Source: Nitrososphaerales archaeon TH5895 (GTDB taxonomy: Archaea > Thermoproteota > Nitrososphaeria > Nitrososphaerales > Nitrososphaeraceae). From it: DNA of 18,600 nt. The notes below the pieces were generated by a model. It searched no databases and was not told where the DNA came from. It was given only the letters and a program-made list of their open reading frames with translations. The stretch spans positions 1-18,600 of the forward strand of contig JAATVS010000054.1 in the NCBI GenBank assembly GCA_014523695.1, in the 5' to 3' direction. The stretch's first letter is position 1, and each line of letters begins with the position of its first letter. This document shows, piece by piece, positions 6,773 through 13,864 of this stretch. Made by a program: the position numbers and the translations under genes.

Positions 6773-7789
6773 ATGCAAGTGCATCGGCTTTTCTTGGATG
6801 AAAAAGATCTCAAGATTATTAGTATTCTGTCAAAGGACTGCAGAGAGTCCTTCATGAGTATAGCATCTGCTATTGGTATGACGTCCAAGAGTGTCAAAGC
6901 TAGAGTAGATAGAATGATCATCACTGGGGTAATAGAAAAATTCGTCCTTAAAGTAAATCCAGTTGCACTTGGATACGGAATTGGTTGTATGCTCATTGTA
7001 CGAGAACACACTGCAAATATTGACGATATTATCAATCGATTGAACCTCGTTGGAGACGTATCAATTCACTCCAAATGTATGGGAGGCATTTCCACATTTT
7101 GTTTAGCCATAAAGGAAGGGCAGGAAGATAAGATCAGACTTCTACTTGATTCACTTAAACCAGCTAGTGTTCGTGTCATGTTTACAAGCAAACTATCTCC
7201 TTCGTCCTCATCATCAACAACAACTCTAACGCCAACATCATCAATTGCAAGAAAAAAACATGAACTTACAGAGACCGATCTAAGAATTATCAAATGTCTA
7301 ATATCAAACCCTAGGATGGAAATGAATGATATAGCTAGAGAGACTTCTATATCAGGTAGAACAGTTAACCGCAGGCTAACAAAGTTAAAAGATGAGAACG
7401 TACTAAAATTCTTTATTCTGTGTAATCCTGTTCATACCGTGGGGTATATCCAATTTGCACTAATAATAAACACACTTGACAGGTCATCTTACCACCAGAT
7501 AGTTGGGCGCATTTACGATCAATTGGGCGAGAATATTCTGTTTCAACTTCCTGTAACCGATCCAGATAACGTAATAAATTTTCTTTTATTTAGTCAAGAT
7601 ATTTTTGCAGCTGATGGGATACTGAAAAAAGTAGAATCGTTTGATGGGGTAAAAAGAGTTGAATTGTTTGTGCTCACAGATACGACGTCTTATGACGAAT
7701 GGGTGCTAAGAGAGATAGACAAGAAACTGAATATCCCTAGCACAGGTCATACCGATGAATTAGGCCCTCTATTAGAAATCAGCAGTTAG
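6773..7789 (+). CDS. Transcriptional regulator with two Lrp/AsnC-type halves
   Basis: A 338-residue protein built as a tandem duplication. Residues 8-56 form an AsnC-type helix-turn-helix (LDEKDLKIISILSKD, IASAIGMTSKSVKARVDRM), followed by a beta-rich effector-like region to about 140. A Ser/Thr-rich linker (141-160) joins a second helix-turn-helix at 165-212 (LTETDLRIIKCLISNPRMEM, TSISGRTVNRRLTKLKDENV) and a second effector-like region. Single-half Lrp proteins are about 150 residues, so this is a fused dimer-like architecture. It probably binds DNA and senses a small molecule. ATG 6773 is supported by the TATA box 28 bp upstream. Promoter copy B adjoins this promoter, making autoregulation and control of that regulon plausible but unproven. 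Confidence 0.85.
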   Translation: MQVHRLFLDEKDLKIISILSKDCRESFMSIASAIGMTSKSVKARVDRMIITGVIEKFVLKVNPVALGYGIGCMLIVREHTANIDDIINRLNLVGDVSIHSKCMGGISTFCLAIKEGQEDKIRLLLDSLKPASVRVMFTSKLSPSSSSSTTTLTPTSSIARKKHELTETDLRIIKCLISNPRMEMNDIARETSISGRTVNRRLTKLKDENVLKFFILCNPVHTVGYIQFALIINTLDRSSYHQIVGRIYDQLGENILFQLPVTDPDNVINFLLFSQDIFAADGILKKVESFDGVKRVELFVLTDTTSYDEWVLREIDKKLNIPSTGHTDELGPLLEISS

Positions 7790-7953
7790 CATGAATCACG
7801 TTTTCTGGTTTTAAAAGTCCTTTTTACATATTTATTTTTCTATATTCTATTGGCCGGAAAAACATCGACATTTCTTGTGATTTTGTGAATGAGTATCTGA
7901 AGGAAACAAGACTCTATACATATCGGTGGCCAAGGCATCGGTATACTTTCACT

Positions 7954-7964
7954 CTTATATATTA
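7954..7964 (+). promoter_or_regulatory. TATA box of the nitroreductase gene
   Basis: A CTTATATATTA tract starting 31 bp before the ATG at 7985, consistent with a leaderless promoter. Confidence 0.45.
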
Positions 7965-7984
7965 TAATTGGACTATTCCTATCA

Positions 7985-8578
7985 ATGCTTAACCCTGAAA
8001 TCACGCAAACTAGAACTCCAACTCAGGAGATTAATCCTGTATTTGTTAACAGGTGGTCGCCTAGGGGTATGACGAGTGAAGAACTTGACGAGGACGACCT
8101 GATGGCGCTCTTCGAAGCTGCTCGATGGGCTCCCTCTTCATATAATAATCAACCGTGGAGGTTCATTTATGCAAAAAGAAATACCGAAAGCTGGAACAAA
8201 CTTTTTGGCTTGTTGGTTGAGGGTAATAAGATGTGGGCTAAAGACTCAGCAGCTCTCGTTGTCCTTGTATCTCACAAAAACTTTGAATATAATGGAAAAC
8301 CATCAGTTACTCATCAGCTTGATGCAGGTGCTGCGTGGGAAAATTTGGCATTAGAGGCCTGTTTTCGAGGAATAGTTACCCATGGAATGGAAGGTTTCGA
8401 CTATCAACGAGCTAGGCAAGAATTAGAGATTCCTGAAGACTATGATGTTATGGCTATGATTGCTATTGGAAAGAGGGGTCCAAAAGAAAATCTCCCTCCT
8501 CCGATTAGGGATAGGGAATCTCCAAGTGATAGAAAGCCGTTGAAAGAAATTATCATGGAAGGAAAGTACCGACCCTGA
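7985..8578 (+). CDS. Nitroreductase-family FMN oxidoreductase
   Basis: A 197-residue protein with the FMN-binding segments of the nitroreductase fold: RWSPRG at 23-28, RWAPSSYNNQPWRF at 47-60, HGMEGFD at 133-139 and AIGKRGPKE at 160-168. Members use NAD(P)H to reduce nitro groups, quinones or other electron acceptors. The physiological substrate cannot be read from the sequence. Length is normal for the family. It is cytoplasmic (no signal or membrane segment). The start is set by the TATA box 21-31 bp upstream. It follows the Lrp-like regulator by about 195 bp with its own promoter. Confidence 0.88.
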   Translation: MLNPEITQTRTPTQEINPVFVNRWSPRGMTSEELDEDDLMALFEAARWAPSSYNNQPWRFIYAKRNTESWNKLFGLLVEGNKMWAKDSAALVVLVSHKNFEYNGKPSVTHQLDAGAAWENLALEACFRGIVTHGMEGFDYQRARQELEIPEDYDVMAMIAIGKRGPKENLPPPIRDRESPSDRKPLKEIIMEGKYRP

Positions 8579-8832
8579 TCCATAACCGGTTCCTTATTTT
8601 TTGACTAGTTTTTATCGATGGATTTAGATTGACCCAATCTTGATCGAAACCGCATTCAAAATTTCCCGCATCATTTTAGGCGAGTGTATCGTAACACCAG
8701 TAACGCGTGAATAAATGCAGTTGTGAGCATGAGATGTAACATTATACCGGTGATTCGCGCAAATATCGCCAAGAGTCTATGCAAGATATTGAGGGGATAG
8801 AATTAAGTCAGCATTCAATTTCAGCTGTCTGT
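8579..8832. other. Intergenic stretch before promoter element C
   Basis: No gene, RNA or repeat is evident here; the promoter element of the next operon begins at 8833. Confidence 0.4.
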
Positions 8833-8864
8833 TATTTGGAGCTTTACTACCGCCAACGTTAAAT
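8833..8864 (+). promoter_or_regulatory. Shared 32-bp promoter element, copy C (before the nucleotide-sugar dehydrogenase)
   Basis: TATTTGGAG, 8 nt, CCGCCAACGT, TAAAT; the TAAAT begins 31 nt before the ATG at 8891. It shares the CCGCCAACG block with copy B exactly. A more obvious TATA-like run at 8877-8889 is too close to the ATG to be the box, which makes TAAAT the better candidate. Confidence 0.6.
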
Positions 8865-8890
8865 CATTCATTGATTGTATATATAATATA

Positions 8891-10033
8891 ATGATATTAG
8901 ATGCTTGCAATGAAATTGGTTCCGAGGGCAGATCGGATCAACAACTTGATCATATTTATGATAATGTACTGAGGAACGAACCAGCTATTCGTCGAGTTGA
9001 AACTGGGGAGCTTGAAGGTCAGATCAATACTCCTGAGGGGCTGCGCCGCTTTGAAAAAGTGTTAGTGATTGGCTTAGGTCAGCTTGGCCTGCCTGTAGCA
9101 AAATATCTCACTGAAAGAGGATTCGAAACTTATGGATATGATATCAACAACACAGCTATGGAGCGGGCAGAGAAAGTCGCTTCTGTAAGGAAAGTCACAA
9201 AACTTAGTGAGATAGATGTATTCATTATTTGCGTTTCGACGCACAGGCCTGAGGATATGTTTTCCCCTCAGGTAGATGGATTATTGTCGATAGTTAAGGA
9301 AATTTCAAAGGAAGCCAAAAGCGGTGCACTCGTTTCAATAGAGAGTACTATTCCCAGAGGAACATCCAAAAAGGTATTTGAGATGCTTAACCATAGATTG
9401 CATGTTGTACATGTACCGCATAGATGGTATGCTTTAGAGGAGATGGAACATGGAGTTAATCAGATGCGTGTTATAGGGGGCGTATGCGATTGTTGTCTTA
9501 AGAATGGTATGCAGTTCTATGGTTATCCAAGTAATGCTATTGAGAATGTTATTATGAATAGTAAAGAGGGTAGTAGTAACAGTATCATTCTTCATAGCAT
9601 TACGACAGACAGCAGCAGCAATGATAGAGCAAGGAATAGTAGCCTCAAAAGTACCAAAAATTTGGGGATACCTTTGCATCCTGTATCCAATATAGAAATC
9701 GCCGAGATATCAAAGATTGCTGAAAATGCTCATAGATACTTGCAAATAGCTTTTGCAGAAGACCTCTATCTTTATAGTCAAGCAAATGGAATAAACTTTG
9801 CAGAATTAAGAGAAGCTCTGAATACTAAATGGAACGTAAATATACTTGAACCAAGGGATGGAATAGGTGGACACTGTTTACCGAAAGATACTAAGATGTT
9901 TCTGCAATCGTCACATTCTTCAAACAAGAGTAAAATATTAAGCGCGGCCATCGAAGCGGATCGTGCTTACAGAAGACATAGACAGGCAAAAAATAATGCT
10001 TCAAAGCAAAGAAGAGGCAATCTGATACCCTAG
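8891..10033 (+). CDS. UDP-sugar dehydrogenase-like protein, C-terminal domain missing
   Basis: A 380-residue protein of the UDP-glucose / UDP-ManNAc dehydrogenase family. These enzymes oxidise a nucleotide sugar to a uronate with NAD+. The Rossmann motif VIGLGQLGLP is at 59-68 and Asp84 is the ribose-binding acid. ESTIPRGTS (151-159) and HVP (174-176) match family motifs. The middle domain has AEISKIAEN (271-279, catalytic-Lys position) and GIGGHCLPKDT (324-334, catalytic Cys329). Two oddities: a Ser/Asn-rich insert at about 211-257, and only about 46 residues after the Cys motif, so the C-terminal nucleotide-sugar-binding domain is absent. A 55-residue N-terminal extension precedes the Rossmann fold. 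Activity is uncertain. The gene at 10043 follows after 9 bp. Confidence 0.8.
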   Translation: MILDACNEIGSEGRSDQQLDHIYDNVLRNEPAIRRVETGELEGQINTPEGLRRFEKVLVIGLGQLGLPVAKYLTERGFETYGYDINNTAMERAEKVASVRKVTKLSEIDVFIICVSTHRPEDMFSPQVDGLLSIVKEISKEAKSGALVSIESTIPRGTSKKVFEMLNHRLHVVHVPHRWYALEEMEHGVNQMRVIGGVCDCCLKNGMQFYGYPSNAIENVIMNSKEGSSNSIILHSITTDSSSNDRARNSSLKSTKNLGIPLHPVSNIEIAEISKIAENAHRYLQIAFAEDLYLYSQANGINFAELREALNTKWNVNILEPRDGIGGHCLPKDTKMFLQSSHSSNKSKILSAAIEADRAYRRHRQAKNNASKQRRGNLIP

Positions 10034-10042
10034 ACCTAACTG

Positions 10043-10801
10043 ATGATGGCGTTAAAAACAGTTATTAAGCATCGATTTGAGGATCAGAAAGCAAAACATA
10101 TTGCGTATATAGCCTTTCTAGTTTTAACAACTATGCTGGTTGTATACTCTGTCTTGTTGCTTTTTCAGGATATCTCAACCATAGGCAAATCTGATGAGCA
10201 CTTAGTCCCCTCTTACATGTCCACATCAAGTTCTGTTTTTTCCCCCTCAGACCCAACTGATATTGAAATTGTTTACCCAAATACCGACCAATCCACAAAC
10301 GTTAACAGTGATCTAGAAATCTCCCGGATCTCAAACTATAATCCTAGAAGTATTTGTCATGTAGCAGTTATCATAAATGATGCAAAGCCTTATAAAAAGA
10401 CAATTCCTACAGGGGAGAACGTAGAGAGTGACTATTCTACGTGGAAGTATATCATTAAATCGGACTCTGACACTGCAAAACAGGGCAATAACAAAATAAC
10501 AGCGAGACTACTTTGTACGGGTCTAAATGGGGAAGATATTAGAAAATGGGACAGTATTTCTGTTATTGGCCAAATCGGTACCGAGAAAGGTAGCGAAAGT
10601 CCACCTGGAGGGACATTGACGGTGCCAATAGAAATCGGAACGACATCTGGTATATCGTCGCCAACGATTGAGATAGATCGTGACACTTTCGTCGAGTTAA
10701 TCACCAAAAGAATAGGCAACAGTTCTGAGGATATCAAAGACTCTATTAGAGATTCTAGTGTCAGTATATGCCGGATAATTACCTCACAATGTGCTAGTTA
10801 A
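10043..10801 (+). CDS. Membrane-anchored exported hypothetical protein
   Basis: A 252-residue protein. A basic start (residues 1-18) is followed by one hydrophobic helix at about 19-41, then a Ser/Thr-rich stretch (50-75) and an extracellular region with alternating beta-like segments (DIEIVYPN, CHVAVIIND, KITARLLCTG). There are three sequon-like N-x-S/T sites and a C-terminal Cys pair region (SICRIITSQCAS). The middle resembles exported beta-sandwich domains of archaeal surface proteins, but no catalytic motif is visible. It starts 9 bp after the dehydrogenase stop with no promoter between, so the two are co-transcribed from element C. This suggests a shared role at the cell surface, for example in glycan attachment. 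Family not recognised. Confidence 0.65.
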   Translation: MMALKTVIKHRFEDQKAKHIAYIAFLVLTTMLVVYSVLLLFQDISTIGKSDEHLVPSYMSTSSSVFSPSDPTDIEIVYPNTDQSTNVNSDLEISRISNYNPRSICHVAVIINDAKPYKKTIPTGENVESDYSTWKYIIKSDSDTAKQGNNKITARLLCTGLNGEDIRKWDSISVIGQIGTEKGSESPPGGTLTVPIEIGTTSGISSPTIEIDRDTFVELITKRIGNSSEDIKDSIRDSSVSICRIITSQCAS

Positions 10802-11033
10802 GATGCTGTACTAAAGACTAATAACACCTCGACAAATCACGATTGGTATAAAATAAAGGCTATGTCGAAGTCAAAAACTTTGGTTTTAAAATAAAGCCAG
10901 GGTAATCAATAGAGGTGAAAAATAATTAAATTGTGCTAGGTGCACGAGACCCAACGTTTGAAATGCGACTAGAATAAGGCCATCCAAAGAAAAGAGTATA
11001 GAATACTGTCTCCTAAAGACTCATCTTGTCAGC

Positions 11034-11065
11034 TATTTGGAGCGTCAGTACCGTCACGGCTAAAT
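11034..11065 (+). promoter_or_regulatory. Shared 32-bp promoter element, copy D
   Basis: TATTTGGAG, 8 nt, CCG, 7 nt, TAAAT, with the TAAAT 28 nt before the GTG at 11089. It differs from copy C in the CCGCCAACG block (CCGTCACGG) but keeps the exact spacing. The 232 bp between 10802 and this element show nothing else. Confidence 0.55.
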
Positions 11066-11088
11066 AAAAGGACAACAATATTGGACTT

Positions 11089-11316
11089 GTGAAAGTCTCA
11101 CAAGAAATTGTGATTCGTGACTGCCAGTATTATGGGAATTCATCCCATTGCGATTATCAAGGTGGGCAAAGACATGAAGAAACACACGTCCGAGCTGGTA
11201 GCACAAAGAGTACGATACTAACAAGCGCGGACTCGAGATGCAGTCCTTTCTACAAATTCCATATTCTCGGCAATGCCCTTAAGATTGGAATAGCAGCGAT
11301 TTCACTTCTAAAATGA
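11089..11316 (+). CDS. Hypothetical 75-aa protein, GTG start
   Basis: The frame opens with GTG at 11089, 28 nt after the TAAAT of promoter copy D, and ends in TGA overlapping the ATG of the next ORF (ATGA). The product has three Cys and several His (RDCQYYGNSSHCDYQGGQRH) in the first half and a short hydrophobic end (ALKIGIAAISLLK). I do not recognise it. The case for a real gene rests on the promoter copy and the 4-nt overlap with the following ORF. The composition is not strongly protein-like, so this could be a decayed gene. Confidence 0.4.
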   Translation: MKVSQEIVIRDCQYYGNSSHCDYQGGQRHEETHVRAGSTKSTILTSADSRCSPFYKFHILGNALKIGIAAISLLK

Positions 11317-11507
11317 AGAAGATATCTTTACCATGTAAGTGTACATTAGGATGGAACGAAACAGAAGTATCTTTGATTATGTGCAATATTCATTATAATG
11401 CCTACCTTGATAAGGGACTTGATACTGCAGCAGATGATTTTATCAAGATCGTGGCCAGTCCTAAGGGCTCACATTATTCTCCTAAAATACTTGAAAGTCT
11501 TAGGTAG
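11313..11507 (+). CDS. Small CxC...CxxH protein (64 aa)
   Basis: An ATG at 11313 overlaps the stop of the ORF at 11089 by four bases. The 64-residue product has CKC at residues 8-10 and CNIH at 24-27, a CxC-x13-CxxH arrangement able to hold one zinc ion. A helical, charged second half follows (TAADDFIKIVASP). There is no signal peptide. Zinc binding is inferred from the spacing alone. Likely co-transcribed with 11089 from promoter copy D. No family recognised. Confidence 0.45.
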   Translation: MKKISLPCKCTLGWNETEVSLIMCNIHYNAYLDKGLDTAADDFIKIVASPKGSHYSPKILESLR

Positions 11508-11847
11508 ATAGATCTAGGTAACTGCAATCCTCTGATCAGGATTAACTTTCATAACAGTACAAGCTATCTGAGGCAGATAAGGGGGTAGTCCTCCTCTACC
11601 ATTAATTACATGAGCAATAATATGAGATGAAACGGCACAAACTACAATGTATCCGGAAAAGAGAATTTCGAACAGATCTGGCACAAAACATCAGGTTCAG
11701 ATGCTTATGAATAAATATCAACGTGAGTTTTCCATATGAATCACTATTTAGAAGTATTGTCTTTGATGTTTTGGCATTAACTGGAAGAACATTAACCAAA
11801 AACTCGGAACATCATATGAAATTCGCCAGATTTCTTTTAACTAATGA
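11508..11847. other. Gene-free gap with one small hairpin
   Basis: AATCCT (11526-11531) and AGGATT (11538-11543) form a perfect 6-bp hairpin just after the small CxC ORF, possibly near the 3' end of that transcript. Otherwise nothing is seen; the minus-strand frame at 11602-11799 has only a TTG start and an unconvincing composition. Confidence 0.35.
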
Positions 11848-12123
11848 ATGATCATAACTGTTATGTCAATGAGTCCGGGACTGAGAAATGTTCTAGATAT
11901 TCTTGCGGAACTAGCGCACAATGACACTGAAACAGACGTATCCGAAAGTAATATAATATCACAAAGCGGGCTTCCAAAATCTGAGGTTCAAATCTACTTA
12001 AACGAATTAGAGTCCCGGCGCCTCGCCGAGGAAGTACGACCCAGACCTAGCGGTGCAGACTTCAGGCTATGGAGAATAAAGAAACAAGGGTTAGAGGCGT
12101 TAGAAGATCAGGACCTCAAATAA
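11848..12123 (+). CDS. Small winged-helix DNA-binding protein
   Basis: A 91-residue protein with a winged-helix pattern: helix 1 LRNVLDILAELAHN (about 12-25), helices 2-3 SESNIISQSGLPKSEVQIYL (32-51), LNELESRRLAEEV (51-63) and a wing with RLWRIKKQGLEAL (73-85). The family predicts transcriptional control. The start is uncertain: ATG 11848 is used, but ATG 11863 lies 23-28 bp after a TTTTAA tract and would suit a leaderless transcript. It precedes the thymidylate-kinase-like pair by 76 bp, and an inverted repeat at 12150 lies between them, so it may regulate that pair. Confidence 0.65.
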   Translation: MIITVMSMSPGLRNVLDILAELAHNDTETDVSESNIISQSGLPKSEVQIYLNELESRRLAEEVRPRPSGADFRLWRIKKQGLEALEDQDLK

Positions 12124-12149
12124 TATACGTCTAATATATTCCAGCGTTA

Positions 12150-12172
12150 CTAGTTAGCATATATGTAACTAG
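12150..12172. promoter_or_regulatory. Inverted repeat next to the TATA box of the kinase pair
   Basis: CTAGTTA (12150-12156) and TAACTAG (12166-12172) are perfect 7-bp arms around a 9-nt spacer, a typical dimer-binding site. The TATA box TTATATATAAA (12178-12188) follows 5 bp later and the ATG at 12206 is 28 nt after the TATA start. A factor bound here would touch the pre-initiation complex. Confidence 0.5.
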
Positions 12173-12205
12173 GCAACTTATATATAAAGAACAGGACTAT
12201 TGATT

Positions 12206-12976
12206 ATGGAAGAATCCAGGCAATCTTCAAGGAAGGTGTTTCCAATTAAGACATTACATTATGGTAACGAAGCTCGTAGTAGGGAAGGCCTTAAAGGAAG
12301 ACTAATCGTTGTCGAAGGAATAGATGGGTCTGGTAAATCAACTCAGATTCATCTCGTAGAACAATGGCTACGATCGAGAAACATGGCCGTCTTTCTTACC
12401 GAATGGAATTCTTCCGATATGGTCAAACAGATTACCTCTAAAGGGAAAAAGAAGGGCAAGCTTACCCCAACAACGTTCAGCCTATTGCATGCAACAGACT
12501 TCGCAGATAGATATGAGAGAAAGATTCTACCGCTTCTCAGAGCTGGTTATATCGTCTTGGCCGATCGATATGTCTATACAGCGTTTGCTAGGGACATAGT
12601 ACGAGGTTGTAGTAGGAATTGGGTCTACAAAGTTTATAGCTACGCCTTAAAGCCAGATATCATATTCTATTTTAAAGTCCCTATAGATGTGGCTATTGAA
12701 AGAATTCTCGTTGGACGACCAAAACTGAAATACTATGAAGCGGGGATGGATTTGAATCTCAGTAACGACCCGTATGAAAGTTATCGGATTTTTCAACAGA
12801 GAATTATTGATGAATACGACGTTATGGCCCAAGATGAAGGGTTTGCTGTTATCGATGGGACATCTGCCATCGAGGAACAACAGGCACAGGTACGCGGTCT
12901 TGTTAAAGGTATAATTCCGAAAAACCAACGGAAGATTCTGGAAACGGAACAAATCAATATAGGGGTGCCGGCATGA
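12206..12976 (+). CDS. Thymidylate-kinase-like P-loop kinase, intact Walker A
   Basis: A 256-residue protein; ATG 12206 is chosen over TTG 12200 because it lies 28 nt after the TATA start. Residues 32-46 contain RLIVVEGIDGSGKST, a full Walker A with Lys44. ADRY at 119-122 and the following TAFARD match the DRx motif region of the dTMP kinase fold, although the usual AYQ after DRY is ARD here. The region GRPKLKYYEAGMD (about 170-182) occupies the lid position. dTMP kinases make dTDP from dTMP; a different nucleotide cannot be excluded. Length exceeds the usual ~210 residues because of a 30-residue N-terminal extension and a C-terminal tail. The next gene overlaps by four bases (ATGA), so both are translated from one mRNA. 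Confidence 0.8.
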   Translation: MEESRQSSRKVFPIKTLHYGNEARSREGLKGRLIVVEGIDGSGKSTQIHLVEQWLRSRNMAVFLTEWNSSDMVKQITSKGKKKGKLTPTTFSLLHATDFADRYERKILPLLRAGYIVLADRYVYTAFARDIVRGCSRNWVYKVYSYALKPDIIFYFKVPIDVAIERILVGRPKLKYYEAGMDLNLSNDPYESYRIFQQRIIDEYDVMAQDEGFAVIDGTSAIEEQQAQVRGLVKGIIPKNQRKILETEQINIGVPA

Positions 12977-13815
12977 TAAGCAGGACACGACTTCGAAAAG
13001 GAACATCGAAGACGATGACTGCGAAAAGACCAAGGACCCAACCACCCATCAAAAGAGCAGATGATGATGATAACGATTATGATTTACCAATTACTACGAA
13101 AGAAACCCGTAGGTCACGATCGCCATTGTTTTATGGAGATGGTATCAGGTACCTTCAGGGCGATACCCAGCTTAGCGGGAAGCTTATTGTTATAGAAGGA
13201 CCCGATGCTTCGGGAAGGACTAGCCAGATCTCTGTAATACAACCTAGGTTAGAAGCTGATGGACATGCTGTTGTTACCACTGGGTTACGTAGGTCTGAAT
13301 TGATTGGTGAAGGGATATTGGAAGCGAAACGGAATTTCGTACTGGGAAGAAGAACGCTCAGCTTATTCTATGCTGCAGACTTTGCAGACCAACTTGAGAA
13401 TAAGATTATACCTGCGTTGAGAGCAGGATACATCGTACTTGCTGATAGGTATATTTTTACGTTGATGGCACGAGATGCGGTGAGAAAAATTAGAAGGACA
13501 TGGACACACGCATTGTATGGATTTGCATTAAAGCCTGATCTAGTCTTCTATCTAGATGTAGATCCTAATGAGTTGATTCATAGAGTCTTTCAAAAAAATT
13601 TATCTCTTGATTACTATGAATCTGGCGCAGATGTTGGACTCTCCGAGGACATGTTTGAATCATTTATTATGTATCAAAATAAGTTAGCAAAGGAATTCAG
13701 CCTAATGCAAAAGAGATACGGATTAATTCCTATCAATGGAAATCGTACTATTGAAGAAATCAACACAGATCTTCTGAAACGCATCGGCGATTTTCTATAT
13801 ACAACTGCTGAATGA
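12973..13815 (+). CDS. Thymidylate-kinase-like paralogue with altered Walker A (Lys to Arg)
   Basis: A 280-residue paralogue of the preceding gene. KLIVIEGPDASGRTSQ (70-85) is the Walker A region, but the invariant Lys is Arg82. The rest of the fold is kept: LRAGYIVLADRYIF (149-162) with MARD, ALKPDLVFYLDV (185-196), and YYESGADVGLS at the lid. An N-terminal tail of about 68 residues is basic then acidic (KRADDDDNDYD) and looks disordered; an internal ATG at 13015 would trim it by 14. The Lys-to-Arg change usually cripples ATP hydrolysis or transfer, so this may be a regulatory or structural partner of the intact copy, forming a heterodimer. It overlaps the intact gene by ATGA, which fits obligate co-production. 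Confidence 0.75.
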   Translation: MISRTRLRKGTSKTMTAKRPRTQPPIKRADDDDNDYDLPITTKETRRSRSPLFYGDGIRYLQGDTQLSGKLIVIEGPDASGRTSQISVIQPRLEADGHAVVTTGLRRSELIGEGILEAKRNFVLGRRTLSLFYAADFADQLENKIIPALRAGYIVLADRYIFTLMARDAVRKIRRTWTHALYGFALKPDLVFYLDVDPNELIHRVFQKNLSLDYYESGADVGLSEDMFESFIMYQNKLAKEFSLMQKRYGLIPINGNRTIEEINTDLLKRIGDFLYTTAE

Positions 13816-13864
13816 TGATGATCAAGAATTCATATGTATAGCTTTACTCAATTTCAATTATGAT

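Noticed and set aside
7896..7925. Fifth copy of the promoter element (minus strand, GAG, 8 nt, CC)
   Set aside because: It lacks the TATTTGG start, has CCT instead of CCG and no TAAAT, and points into the 3' end of the Lrp-like gene with no gene to drive.
8877..8889. TATA-like run just before ATG 8891 as the promoter box
   Set aside because: Too close to the start codon; transcription would begin inside the gene with no alternative start before the Rossmann motif. The TAAAT at 8860 fits better.
11602..11799. 65-codon minus-strand ORF in the gap before the winged-helix gene
   Set aside because: Only a TTG start, no promoter seen, and a Cys/Ser/Phe-rich end unlike a folded protein.
12647..13045. 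Minus-strand ORFs opposite the kinase pair
   Set aside because: They lie antisense to well-supported coding sequence and have unlikely composition.
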